Positions 6,226 through 14,514 of a stretch of 64,000 nucleotides of DNA are shown piece after piece. The stretch comes from Anaerosphaera aminiphila DSM 21120 (GTDB taxonomy: Bacteria; Bacillota; Clostridia; Tissierellales; Peptoniphilaceae). The stretch spans positions 103,497 through 167,496 of the forward strand of contig NZ_FQXI01000002.1 of NCBI RefSeq assembly GCF_900129925.1. Direction: 5' to 3'. Each line of letters begins with the position of its first letter. The first letter of the stretch is position 1. The notes under the pieces are model-generated. The model worked only from the letters and a program-made list of their open reading frames with translations, was not told where the DNA came from and made no database searches. The position numbers and the translations under genes were made by a program.

Positions 6226-8844
6226 ATGAAAAATAATAAAAGATGGCTATCCCTGTTATTGGTATTCGTAATGATGCTAAGTGTTATGCCATTAAATGTT
6301 TTTGCAGCAGCAACTGATACGACAAAAAATAATGCAGAGGCACAAATGAGAGATGAACCAGTAGGTAGAAACTTAGTTGTTACAGGAGGAACTTCTGATG
6401 TGACATCTCCAGTGATGCCCAATGCAACAGTTAAGGTTACCGCAGGTACTGCACCAACAGGTGAGGTTTTTGAAAAATGGGAATCATCTGTTAGTATTAA
6501 TGCAAATTTAACAGATAATCCACTGACATTTAAAATGCCAGATAGCGATATAACATTAACAGCAAAATTTACACCAGAAGCAAAAAAAGTAACAGTTGTA
6601 AATGGAATATCTGATAAAGCTACAGCAAAAAAAGATGAAATAGTTACAATAACCGCAGATGAACCTGCAGTGGGAAAGAAATTTGTAAATTGGACCGCAG
6701 ATGAAAATGTAACTATTACAAATGCAAGCGCTTCAAAAACTACATTTAAAATGGGTGATAAAGCTGTTATAATCACCGCTCATTATGAAGATAAAGTAGT
6801 ATTAGACACAGCAGCGTTAGAACTAAAAATAACAGAAGCTAAAACAAAAGTAACAGAAACAAGTAAGTACACACCAGAAAGTATTAATTTGTTAAAAGCT
6901 GCAATAACTGTAGCTGAAAATGTTAAAACGACTGCTACAACTCAAACACAAATTAATAATGCAACTAAAGCTTTAGATGACGTTATTAAAGCATTAGTTG
7001 AACAAACTCCAGTAACTGAATATGTAGAGGTTAATTTCTATCAAAATGGTGGAAATGGGTTAGATAGAACTATAAAAGTTAAAAAAGGTTCTACAGTAAC
7101 AAAACCTGCAAACCCAACAAGAAGTGGATATACTTTCAAGGGTTGGACAGAAGTTAAAAATGGAAGTACAATATTTGATTTCAATACTAATATAAATTCT
7201 GATATGGATTTATATGCAAAATGGGAATCTAATTCAACTGGGAAATATACAGTATCTTACAACAGAAATGGTGGTTCAGGAGCAGTTCCTACAGACTCTA
7301 AAACATATGCAAATGGAGATTATGCAACTGTAAAATCAAGAGGAGACCTTTACAGAACAGGTTATACTTTTGATGGTTGGACAACAAATTCTTCAGGTTC
7401 AGGAACATACTATTACTCAGGCGATGAGATTAAAATTACAGGAAACACTAATTTATATGCACAATGGAGAAAAACCTCAGACAGCAGTAACAACAACTAC
7501 GATAAGAGAGTTTATCCAACAGGAATAAAAGTTTATGATAGTGGATATAGAGTAGAAGGACGTCTATCAGATTACAAAAATACAAAAATTTATGTAGAGT
7601 ATGATGGCAGTCAAGTAGCAAGTGGTTACACTGACTCAAATGGATACTTTGACTTTAAAACAGATAGATATATTAAAGACAATAGCGATTTAAAATTCTA
7701 TACAAATTCAAGTACAAGTAGTTCAACAAACAAAAGAGTTTATCCAAATAGTATAGATGTATATGATGGTGGATATAGAGTGAAAGGTCGTCTATCAGAC
7801 TATAAGAACACAAGAGTATATGTAGAGTATGACGGAAAATCTGTTGGAGACGGAATGACTGACAGTAGTGGATATTTTGACATTAAGACAGATAGAAAAA
7901 TTTATGATGACAGTTATTTAAAATTCTATGTTAGAACTTCAAGTTCTGATAAGACAAAGGCAGCTACTATAACAAGCGCAAAAGCCGGCGAATACAAAAT
8001 TGAAGGAACTGCAGCAGCTTATGCTACAGTAACTGTAAAAGACAAAGATAATGTTAAACTAGGTTCAGCAACAGCTGACAAAGATGGCAAGTTTACAATC
8101 TATGCAAATAGAACTCTTAAATCAGGAGAAAAACTTACTATAACTACTAGTGAATCAGGTAAGAGCGACAACTCAATAACTTACACAGTATCTGAGTCAA
8201 AAACTGCAGACTTAAAGAGAATTTCTTATATTAAAGGTTATCCAAATGGAAACTTTAAACCTCATGGAAATATAACAAGAGGGGAAGCAGCAACTATGTT
8301 TGCAAGACTTCTAAACAATTCTGACAACTTTGGAACTACAAAGACAACTAAGTTTACAGATGCTAATAACCAATGGTATTCAGAAGCTATTAACTATGTA
8401 GTTAATAAGGGATTAATTTCAGGATATCCAGATGGAACATTTAAACCTAATGCTAATATTACAAGAGCAGAATTCGCACAAATGATTTCCGGTTATGTAA
8501 CAGTGGGTGGAAGTGCTACAAACTTTAAAGATGTAAATGATCACTGGGCAAAAGAAGCAATTGAAAAACTTTACGGAAACAAATCTGTAACAGGATACCC
8601 AGATGGAACATTTAAACCTAATGATGAAATCACAAGAGCAGAAGCAGTTACAATTCTTAACTCTGTATTTGGTAGAGTTTCAAATACTCAATCATTTGAC
8701 AGTGTAAAATCTAGCTTAAAATCTTTTGGAGATGTTAAGTCTTCAGACTGGTTCTATGCAAATGTAATGGATGCATCAAATGCTCATGATTCATACAGAA
8801 AATCATCAACTGATGATACAGAAGTTTGGACAAAAATTAACTAA
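6226..8844 (+). CDS. S-layer-anchored surface protein: InlB/FIVAR/InlB/tandem repeat/Ig/3xSLH
   Basis: Exported 872-residue wall protein. Signal peptide 1-27 (cut near NVFA-AATD). Residues 50-190 hold two divergent InlB-type repeats ending MPDSDITLTAKF and MGDKAVIITAHY. Residues 195-260 are a FIVAR-like helical domain. Two InlB B-repeats follow (about 267-343 and 350-425; GYTFKGWTEV..DLYAKW, GYTFDGWTT..NLYAQW). Next come two tandem ~75-residue repeats starting KRVYP (437-505 and 513-580) sharing GRLSDYKNT and VEYDG, then an Ig-like domain (590-665). Three SLH motifs with YPNG/YPDG..FKP and ITRAE-type cores end the protein (about 670-830). SLH domains bind pyruvylated secondary wall polymer non-covalently. 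Adhesin or wall-scaffold role is inferred. It differs in sequence from the four SLH genes at 41-55 kb. Own promoter and terminator. Confidence 0.88.
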   Translation: MKNNKRWLSLLLVFVMMLSVMPLNVFAAATDTTKNNAEAQMRDEPVGRNLVVTGGTSDVTSPVMPNATVKVTAGTAPTGEVFEKWESSVSINANLTDNPLTFKMPDSDITLTAKFTPEAKKVTVVNGISDKATAKKDEIVTITADEPAVGKKFVNWTADENVTITNASASKTTFKMGDKAVIITAHYEDKVVLDTAALELKITEAKTKVTETSKYTPESINLLKAAITVAENVKTTATTQTQINNATKALDDVIKALVEQTPVTEYVEVNFYQNGGNGLDRTIKVKKGSTVTKPANPTRSGYTFKGWTEVKNGSTIFDFNTNINSDMDLYAKWESNSTGKYTVSYNRNGGSGAVPTDSKTYANGDYATVKSRGDLYRTGYTFDGWTTNSSGSGTYYYSGDEIKITGNTNLYAQWRKTSDSSNNNYDKRVYPTGIKVYDSGYRVEGRLSDYKNTKIYVEYDGSQVASGYTDSNGYFDFKTDRYIKDNSDLKFYTNSSTSSSTNKRVYPNSIDVYDGGYRVKGRLSDYKNTRVYVEYDGKSVGDGMTDSSGYFDIKTDRKIYDDSYLKFYVRTSSSDKTKAATITSAKAGEYKIEGTAAAYATVTVKDKDNVKLGSATADKDGKFTIYANRTLKSGEKLTITTSESGKSDNSITYTVSESKTADLKRISYIKGYPNGNFKPHGNITRGEAATMFARLLNNSDNFGTTKTTKFTDANNQWYSEAINYVVNKGLISGYPDGTFKPNANITRAEFAQMISGYVTVGGSATNFKDVNDHWAKEAIEKLYGNKSVTGYPDGTFKPNDEITRAEAVTILNSVFGRVSNTQSFDSVKSSLKSFGDVKSSDWFYANVMDASNAHDSYRKSSTDDTEVWTKIN

Positions 8845-8855
8845 ATTAAGTATTT

Positions 8856-8885
8856 AAAGAGAGTCTTAGGGCTCTCTTTTTTTGT
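8856..8885 (+). terminator. Terminator of SLH surface gene
   Basis: AAAGAGAG / CTCTCTTT stem with a short loop, then T-run. Confidence 0.9.
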
Positions 8886-8965
8886 GTACTTTTAGGTGAA
8901 ATAGAGTTACTTAAGTTGCAACATTGCTCATTTAATTATATAATTAGTAAAAATAGGGGGTCATT

Positions 8966-10435
8966 ATGAAAATTGACATACATGAGAAAAACAACTATAC
9001 ACTTCTTTGTGATTTTTATGAATTTGCCATGAGCAATGGTTTCTTTAAGGCGGGTTTTAAAGATAAGGTTGTTGTATTTGATATGTTTTTCAGATCTGTT
9101 CCGGACAATGCCAGCTATGCTATTAGTGCTGGATTAGAACAGGTTATAGAGTATTTAGAGAGTTTAAAATTTGAAGAGTGTGATATAGATTTTTTAAGAA
9201 GTAAGGGGATTTTTGATGAAGCTTACTTAGATTATTTGAGAGATTTTAAGTTTGAGTGTGATGTGTGGGCAGTTCCTGAGGGAACCATTGTATTTCCTCA
9301 AGAGCCACTTATTGTAGTGCGAGGGCCTATTATTCAAGCGCAACTTTTAGAGACTATGGTGCTTTTAACTATGAACCATCAATCTATGATAGCTACTAAG
9401 GCCAATAGGATAGTTTCTGCTGCAAAGGGAAGACCTGTTGTAGAGTTTGGTTCAAGACGTGCTCAAGGCTATTCAGGAGCAAACCTTGGAGCTAGAGCTG
9501 CATACATAGGTGGATGTGTGGGAACGGCAAATACTCTTGCAGAGAAGATATATGGAGTGCCTGCTCTTGGAACTATGGCGCACTCTTGGGTGCAATTATT
9601 TGATACAGAGTATGAGGCTTTTAAGACTTATGCTGATGTATATCCGGACAACTGTCTACTTTTAGTTGATACTTATGACGTTTTAAAAGAGGGAATTCCA
9701 AATGCAATAAAAGTTTTTAATGAGGTAGTAGTTCCAAGAGGTTTTAGACCTAAGGGAATTAGAATAGATTCAGGAGATATTGCCTATCTTTCAAAAAAGG
9801 CGAGAAAGATGTTGGACGATGCAGGTTTTGAAGATGTGGGAATTATGGCTTCAAATTCACTGGATGAGTTTACTATTCAAAATATATTGCTTCAAGGGGC
9901 GAAGCTCGATTCCTTTGGAGTTGGAGAGAGACTTATTACTTCAAAGAGCTCTCCTGTATTTGGAGGAGTATATAAATTAACTGCAATTAAAAACAATGAA
10001 ACTGATGAACTTGTCCCAACGATTAAGATATCTGAAAATGTTGCAAAGATAACTAATCCGGGATTTAAAAATTTATATAGACTTTATAGCAATAGCAACG
10101 GAAAGGCACTAGCTGACGTAATTACTTTACATGATGAAAAAATAGACGATTCAAAGGACTATGAAATTTTTCACCCAATATATACTTGGAAGAGAAGAGA
10201 CATATATGACTTCACAGCAAAGCCCCTTTTAGTTCAAATATATGACAAGGGCAATTTAATTTACAAGCTGCCTACCTTGGAAGAAATTAGATCTAAAGTA
10301 AAACAGGAACTGGGAACTCTCTGGGAAGAAGTTAAGAGACTGGACAATCCTCAGGAGTACATTGTAGATTTATCTTATGACCTTTGGAAAGTAAAAGATG
10401 AGCTACTGGATAAACATGGAAAGAATTACAAGTAG
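8966..10435 (+). CDS. pncB: nicotinate phosphoribosyltransferase
   Basis: Converts nicotinate, PRPP and ATP to nicotinate mononucleotide (Preiss-Handler NAD salvage). The 489 residues start YTLLCDFYEFAMSNGFF, typical of bacterial NAPRTase. Further family motifs are EFGSRRAQG (about 156-164), GTMAHSWVQLFDTEYEAF (about 208-225), IRIDSGDIAYLSKKAR (about 265-280, phosphate/PRPP site) and FGVGERLITS. Length is normal for the long Firmicute form. SD TAGGGGG lies about 8 bp before ATG. It heads a run of five genes with 13-24 bp gaps, so NAD salvage is probably co-expressed with the radical SAM, HAD and TRIC-like products. No de novo NAD genes are nearby, so salvage may be the main route (inference). 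Confidence 0.95.
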   Translation: MKIDIHEKNNYTLLCDFYEFAMSNGFFKAGFKDKVVVFDMFFRSVPDNASYAISAGLEQVIEYLESLKFEECDIDFLRSKGIFDEAYLDYLRDFKFECDVWAVPEGTIVFPQEPLIVVRGPIIQAQLLETMVLLTMNHQSMIATKANRIVSAAKGRPVVEFGSRRAQGYSGANLGARAAYIGGCVGTANTLAEKIYGVPALGTMAHSWVQLFDTEYEAFKTYADVYPDNCLLLVDTYDVLKEGIPNAIKVFNEVVVPRGFRPKGIRIDSGDIAYLSKKARKMLDDAGFEDVGIMASNSLDEFTIQNILLQGAKLDSFGVGERLITSKSSPVFGGVYKLTAIKNNETDELVPTIKISENVAKITNPGFKNLYRLYSNSNGKALADVITLHDEKIDDSKDYEIFHPIYTWKRRDIYDFTAKPLLVQIYDKGNLIYKLPTLEEIRSKVKQELGTLWEEVKRLDNPQEYIVDLSYDLWKVKDELLDKHGKNYK

Positions 10436-10459
10436 AATTATTTAGAGAGTAGGGAATTT

Positions 10460-11326
10460 ATGAATTATTATGGAAATGTATTTAGGCCACCAAGTGAGGC
10501 AAGGTCACTTATTATTCAAGCTACTATTGGCTGTGCTCACAATGACTGTACATTTTGTTATATGTATAAAGACGAACCCTTTATTATTAGAAAATATGAA
10601 GATATAGTAAAGGACTTAGAAGAAATTAGAGAGTATTTTCCAAGATTTGAGAGAATATTTATAGCAGATGGAGATGCTCTTGTATTAAAAACTGAAGATT
10701 TATTAAAGTTACTTAAATATATTAAAGACAACTTTCCAAATGTAAAGCGAGTTTCTTCTTATGCCACAGCAGGTGACATAAATAGAAAGTCTGTAGAGGA
10801 ACTTCAAAAGCTTTACGATATGGGTCTTGAAATGCTCTATATAGGCTTTGAAAGTGGCGACGATGAAATACTAAGAGATATTAAAAAAGGTCTGACATAC
10901 CAAGACTATTTAGATGCAATGGAGAAGTGTAGAGAGGTTGGTTTTGAAACTTCAATTACTATCATTGTGGGACTTGGTGGAACTGAAAAGTGGAGACAAA
11001 ATGCTCTTAACACTGCAAAGTTAATTTCAGAGACAAAGCCCGACTACGTATCTTATTTAACTATGAGACTTTACCAAAATACTCCTCTATATAGAGATTA
11101 TGAAGAGGGTAAATTTCAAATGCCAAGTGCAGAAGAGCTCTTAGTTGAAATGAGATTGTTTTTAGAAAATGTGGATTCTGAGGGAAGTGTATTTAGATCT
11201 AATCATGCATCTAACTACGTATCTCTAGGTGGTACACTAAATAAAGACAGAGAGATGTTAATAGCACAAATAGACGATGTTTTAAAGAAGAAAAATTTTA
11301 AACCTGAAGTATTGAGAGGATTTTAA
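10460..11326 (+). CDS. radical SAM protein, CX4CX2C cluster motif
   Basis: Radical SAM enzyme of 288 residues. The cluster motif near residue 24 is GCAHNDCTFCYMY, i.e. C-x4-C-x2-C rather than the canonical C-x3-C-x2-C. This variant is characteristic of a widespread COG1032-like Firmicute family with GCxxNxCxFCxMY. Later conserved features are the DGDALVL strand, YIGFESGDDEIL and the GLGGTEKW loop. The C-terminal SNHASNYVSLGGTLN is shared across that family. No B12-binding or SPASM extension is present, so it is a minimal TIM-barrel enzyme. Substrate unknown. It is 24 bp downstream of pncB and 18 bp upstream of an unknown gene, clearly operonic. The annotation often used for relatives, coproporphyrinogen oxidase, is not supported here. 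Confidence 0.85.
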   Translation: MNYYGNVFRPPSEARSLIIQATIGCAHNDCTFCYMYKDEPFIIRKYEDIVKDLEEIREYFPRFERIFIADGDALVLKTEDLLKLLKYIKDNFPNVKRVSSYATAGDINRKSVEELQKLYDMGLEMLYIGFESGDDEILRDIKKGLTYQDYLDAMEKCREVGFETSITIIVGLGGTEKWRQNALNTAKLISETKPDYVSYLTMRLYQNTPLYRDYEEGKFQMPSAEELLVEMRLFLENVDSEGSVFRSNHASNYVSLGGTLNKDREMLIAQIDDVLKKKNFKPEVLRGF

Positions 11327-11344
11327 TAGCTGGAGAGGTGCACT

Positions 11345-12169
11345 ATGTTATATAGGCTGAATTTACTCGACAGAAAAAGTTATGAAATGCTTTTTGAAAA
11401 AGAAGTTATAGCCATAAGTTATAAGTCTGTTGAAGATGACGAGTGTATTACTCGTCGTGAAAATAATTCTAAAGTAAAAATTGAAGATGAAATAAGTAAA
11501 TTTGCAGATTTAATTTTGGGAATAAATTATGGTGACTATATTTGGATAAATTATAAAAACAAACACTCACTGGCAAAGGTAACTGATAGAACTTATTTTG
11601 ACAAGGACAGATTTCTAGGTTTAATAAAAGTGGAAGTCTTTAGATACCACGGTGTTTTACCTAGGGAAATACTGGAAAATTTTGGAAAAATTACCATTGA
11701 AAAAATAGATGAGCCTGAGTTATTAGTGCGAACTTCAAAAATATTTGAAGCTTTAAAAAGTTTAGACAGTGAAATATTTGACATCTCTGAGGAAACCGAA
11801 AGAGAAGAGGAAGTCGTTCAGCTAGAGTTTGTAAAAAAGGAAAATTCTCTTGTAGAAATAAAAAACAACTATGGGATTTTGCCCTATAAAAAGCCAAGTA
11901 AAAAATCTAAGCGAAAAGACTTAGAAAAAGGTAACTTTGGGGAACTTGTAATTGAACTATATCCACCTAGAGCCAAGGCTCTTAAAGAAGTGAGTTTGCC
12001 TGTGATTTCAAAGAGTTCTACTCCAGTAATGAAAAGCGGAGTGGACTTTTACTTGGAAATGATAAAGAGCAAGTTAAATTACTATTCTAAGCAAAAGGAA
12101 ATGGAAGAGGCAAGAACTTTTAATACAGATAGATATATTTGGGGAAGATTTTTTGAAGTTTTAAAATAA
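11345..12169 (+). CDS. uncharacterised 274-residue protein
   Basis: I do not recognise this protein. It is cytosolic-looking, with no signal peptide or membrane segment. The N-terminal ~110 residues alternate short strands (MLYRLNLLDRKSY, GDYIWINYKNKHSLAKVTD, GLIKVEVFRYHG) and could be a small beta-barrel of the PUA/EVE kind, but no diagnostic residue supports that. The middle (about 135-205) is highly charged and low-complexity (EETEREEEVVQ, KPSKKSKRKDLEKG). The C-terminal ~70 residues are mixed, ending YIWGRFFEVLK. SD GGAGAGGTG precedes the ATG. Tight spacing on both sides (18 and 17 bp) puts it in the pncB-radical SAM-HAD operon, the only clue to its role. Confidence 0.7.
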   Translation: MLYRLNLLDRKSYEMLFEKEVIAISYKSVEDDECITRRENNSKVKIEDEISKFADLILGINYGDYIWINYKNKHSLAKVTDRTYFDKDRFLGLIKVEVFRYHGVLPREILENFGKITIEKIDEPELLVRTSKIFEALKSLDSEIFDISEETEREEEVVQLEFVKKENSLVEIKNNYGILPYKKPSKKSKRKDLEKGNFGELVIELYPPRAKALKEVSLPVISKSSTPVMKSGVDFYLEMIKSKLNYYSKQKEMEEARTFNTDRYIWGRFFEVLK

Positions 12170-12186
12170 ATTTTGTTGAGGTGTAT

Positions 12187-12828
12187 ATGATATTTTTATT
12201 TGATTTAGACGGTACAATTGTAGATTCAGCAGAGGGAATTATAAATGGACTAACCTATGCCTTTGAAAAAAGTGGAGATGAAATTCCAAATAATGAGACC
12301 ATTAGAAAGTATATAGGACCTCCATTTATGGATACTTTTACTAGAGAGCTGGGATTTTCAGAGAAAAAGTCCAGATATTTAATAGAAGTGTTTAGAGAGT
12401 ACTATGTTGAAAACGGAAAGTATGAAAGTGAACCCTACACCGGAATGAAAGACCTACTGGAAGAAGTTAGCTCAAAATATAAAATTGCAGTTGCAACCTC
12501 AAAGCCGGAAGTGCAAGCTCGTGAAATATTAAAAAACCATGGTTTATACGACTACTTTGAATTTGTAGGTGGTGCTACACTGGACAACAGCAGAATAAAA
12601 AAACACGATGTAATAGAGTATGTATTAGACAATTTAAATGTAGGTAGTAGAGAGAATACTTACATGATAGGAGATAGGTATCCCGATATACTAGGTGCCA
12701 GCAAATCCGGGCTAAAGTCTATAGGAGTATTGTGGGGCTATGGAACTTATGATGAGTTGGAGTCTTACAATGCAAATTATATTGAAGAAAGTGTAGAGAA
12801 TTTAAAAGATAGAATATTTTCTCTGTAG
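12187..12828 (+). CDS. HAD-superfamily hydrolase (phosphoglycolate phosphatase-like)
   Basis: Phosphatase of the HAD IA group, 213 residues from the ATG at 12187. I prefer this to the in-frame GTG six bases upstream because TGAGGTG then sits at SD distance. Motif I is FLFDLDGTIVDS (nucleophile and acid Asp), motif II VATSKPE, motif III Lys in RIKKHDVI, motif IV GDRYPDILGA. The alpha-helical cap lies between motifs I and II. The set matches phosphoglycolate phosphatase/5'-nucleotidase-like enzymes (Gph, PpaX, YjjG); substrate cannot be fixed from sequence. Its position in the pncB operon would fit nucleotide or sugar-phosphate housekeeping (inference). Confidence 0.88.
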   Translation: MIFLFDLDGTIVDSAEGIINGLTYAFEKSGDEIPNNETIRKYIGPPFMDTFTRELGFSEKKSRYLIEVFREYYVENGKYESEPYTGMKDLLEEVSSKYKIAVATSKPEVQAREILKNHGLYDYFEFVGGATLDNSRIKKHDVIEYVLDNLNVGSRENTYMIGDRYPDILGASKSGLKSIGVLWGYGTYDELESYNANYIEESVENLKDRIFSL

Positions 12829-12841
12829 CTAGGTGAGAACA

Positions 12842-13495
12842 GTGTTAGTTTATAGCAAGATAAATATTATATTGGAAATAATAGGAACAGTGGCCTTTGC
12901 ATCTTCAGGGGCAATGGTTGCAATTAGAAAGAATATGGACATTTTCGGAACTATAGTCCTGGGAGTTGTAACTGCGCTAGGTGGAGGCTGTATAAGAGAT
13001 ATTATACTTGGTATTACACCACCAAATATGTTTAGAAATTCTTCCTATGCAATAGGCGCTGTTCTAGCTTCTATTGTCTTATTTGTAGTTTTTTACTATA
13101 AAAAAGACTTTTTTAAGGCAAGAGTTTTAAAGACCTATGAAAATATTATGATAGTCTTTGACGCAGTGGGTCTTGGAGCATTTACAGTTACGGGAATAAA
13201 TACAGCTGTAGAACTTGGGTATGTAGATGATAAGTTTTTACTTATATTTGTGGGAATGGTAACAGGTATTGGTGGCGGAATAATAAGAGACTTATTTTCA
13301 AATGAAGTGCCCTTTGTGTTTAAAGAGCAGATTTATGCCATATCATCTTTTCTGGGAGCTTGTTTTTACTTAGCCTTTAGAAATATTATAAATGCAGATG
13401 CACTTATGATTGGAAGTGCCGTTGTAGTGGTAATAACGAGAATTATAGCAGTGAAGTACAATTTAAATTTACCTAGGGTAAATTATGACAGTTAA
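12842..13495 (+). CDS. TRIC-like (UPF0126/YicG) membrane channel
   Basis: Prokaryotic trimeric intracellular cation channel family, also UPF0126. About 217 residues, seven hydrophobic segments, built from two homologous halves. Each half carries the glycine-rich kinked-helix motif: ALGGGCIRDIILG (about residue 52) and GIGGGIIRDLF (about residue 140). In characterised relatives these line a K+/Na+-conducting pore. Start chosen at GTG 12842, because AGGTGAG at 12831-12837 is then the SD; the GTG at 12833 would lie inside it. Last gene of the pncB run, followed by a terminator. Ion and gating unknown. Confidence 0.85.
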   Translation: MLVYSKINIILEIIGTVAFASSGAMVAIRKNMDIFGTIVLGVVTALGGGCIRDIILGITPPNMFRNSSYAIGAVLASIVLFVVFYYKKDFFKARVLKTYENIMIVFDAVGLGAFTVTGINTAVELGYVDDKFLLIFVGMVTGIGGGIIRDLFSNEVPFVFKEQIYAISSFLGACFYLAFRNIINADALMIGSAVVVVITRIIAVKYNLNLPRVNYDS

Positions 13496-13510
13496 ATTTT
13501 AAAATTAGTG

Positions 13511-13537
13511 GAGTTGCAATATTGCAGCTCTTTTTTT
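13511..13537 (+). terminator. Terminator of the pncB operon
   Basis: GAGTTGCA / TGCAGCTC stem (one G-U pair) around ATAT, followed by seven Ts. Confidence 0.85.
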
Positions 13538-13664
13538 GTTTTAAAATATAATTTTTTGAATTGAAAGAATGTAAAAAATAATTTCATTGTAAATAAAAAA
13601 TTACACTTAATAGTGCAAAAACCTAGCTAATCAATATATTAGCATAGTAAAGTTGCGGCTGAAA

Positions 13665-13673
13665 TGGTATAAT
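13665..13673 (+). promoter_or_regulatory. Extended -10 promoter of the pxp operon
   Basis: TGGTATAAT is an extended -10 (TGnTATAAT) with no convincing -35. It lies 58 bp before pxpA, which has SD AGAGGAGGT. Confidence 0.6.
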
Positions 13674-13730
13674 TAGCTATGTATTATAAATAAGAAAACA
13701 ATTTCAAAAAATTAAGAGGAGGTAAAAATT

Positions 13731-14504
13731 ATGACTTTTTATGTTGATTTAAACAGTGATATAGGTGAAGGTTTTGGAGCCTATAAAATGGGAATGGACG
13801 AAGAAATTATTAAGCATGTTACAAGTATAAATCTTGCTTGTGGATGGCATGCGGGAGACCCATTAATAATGGATAAAACTGTTAAAATGGCAAAAGAACA
13901 AGGTGTAATGGTGGGGGCTCACCCCGGATATCCTGATTTATTGGGATTTGGAAGAAGAAACTTAAGTGTAACGCCTGAAGAAGCAAGATGCTATATGATG
14001 TATCAAACAGGAGCTCTAATGGCGTTTACTAAAGCTTATGGAGTAAAGTTACAACATATGAAATTACATGGAGGATTTTATAACACTGCTTGTAATGACG
14101 AGGGTCTTGCAAACGCTGTACTAGATGGTATGGAAGCACTGGACAAAGATGTAATTTTAATGGTTTTAAGTGGAAGTTACATAGCTAAAGAGGGAAAGAG
14201 AAGAGGGCTTAGAATATCTGAAGAAGTCTTCGCAGATAGGGGATATAACCCTGACAAGACACTAGTTAACCGTTCTCTACCGGGAGCATTTGTAACAGAT
14301 CCTGCAGAAGCAATACCTAGAGTTATAAAAATGATTAAAGAAGGTAAAGTGGTGGCTTCTAATGGAGAAGAGATGGATATTAAAGCAGATTCAATTTGTG
14401 TACATGGAGATAATCCAAAGGCAATAGAATTTGTAAGTGAAATTAAAAAAGGTCTAATTGAAGCTGGAATTGAAATAGCTCCAATAGACAAATTTATAAA
14501 ATAG
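13731..14504 (+). CDS. pxpA: 5-oxoprolinase subunit A (LamB/YcsF family)
   Basis: Subunit of the ATP-dependent PxpABC 5-oxoprolinase that opens 5-oxo-L-proline (pyroglutamate) to L-glutamate. The 257 residues show the LamB/YcsF landmarks: VDLNSDIGEGFGAY at the N-terminus, NLACGWHAGDP (about 36-46), VGAHPGYPDLLGFGRR (about 62-77), LKLHGGFYNTA (about 113-123) and SICVHGDNP near the end. Length is standard. It is first in an operon with the Nramp-like carrier, pxpB, pxpC and a D-glutamate-cyclase relative, with 10-bp gaps. The complete gene set makes the functional call strong. Confidence 0.95.
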   Translation: MTFYVDLNSDIGEGFGAYKMGMDEEIIKHVTSINLACGWHAGDPLIMDKTVKMAKEQGVMVGAHPGYPDLLGFGRRNLSVTPEEARCYMMYQTGALMAFTKAYGVKLQHMKLHGGFYNTACNDEGLANAVLDGMEALDKDVILMVLSGSYIAKEGKRRGLRISEEVFADRGYNPDKTLVNRSLPGAFVTDPAEAIPRVIKMIKEGKVVASNGEEMDIKADSICVHGDNPKAIEFVSEIKKGLIEAGIEIAPIDKFIK

Positions 14505-14514
14505 GAGTGACAAA

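Noticed and set aside
6198..6776. 192-residue minus-strand ORF opposite the SLH gene
   Set aside because: Shadow of a Thr/Ala/Val-rich coding strand; similar shadows appear opposite all surface genes (for example 41329-41811, 60795-61121).
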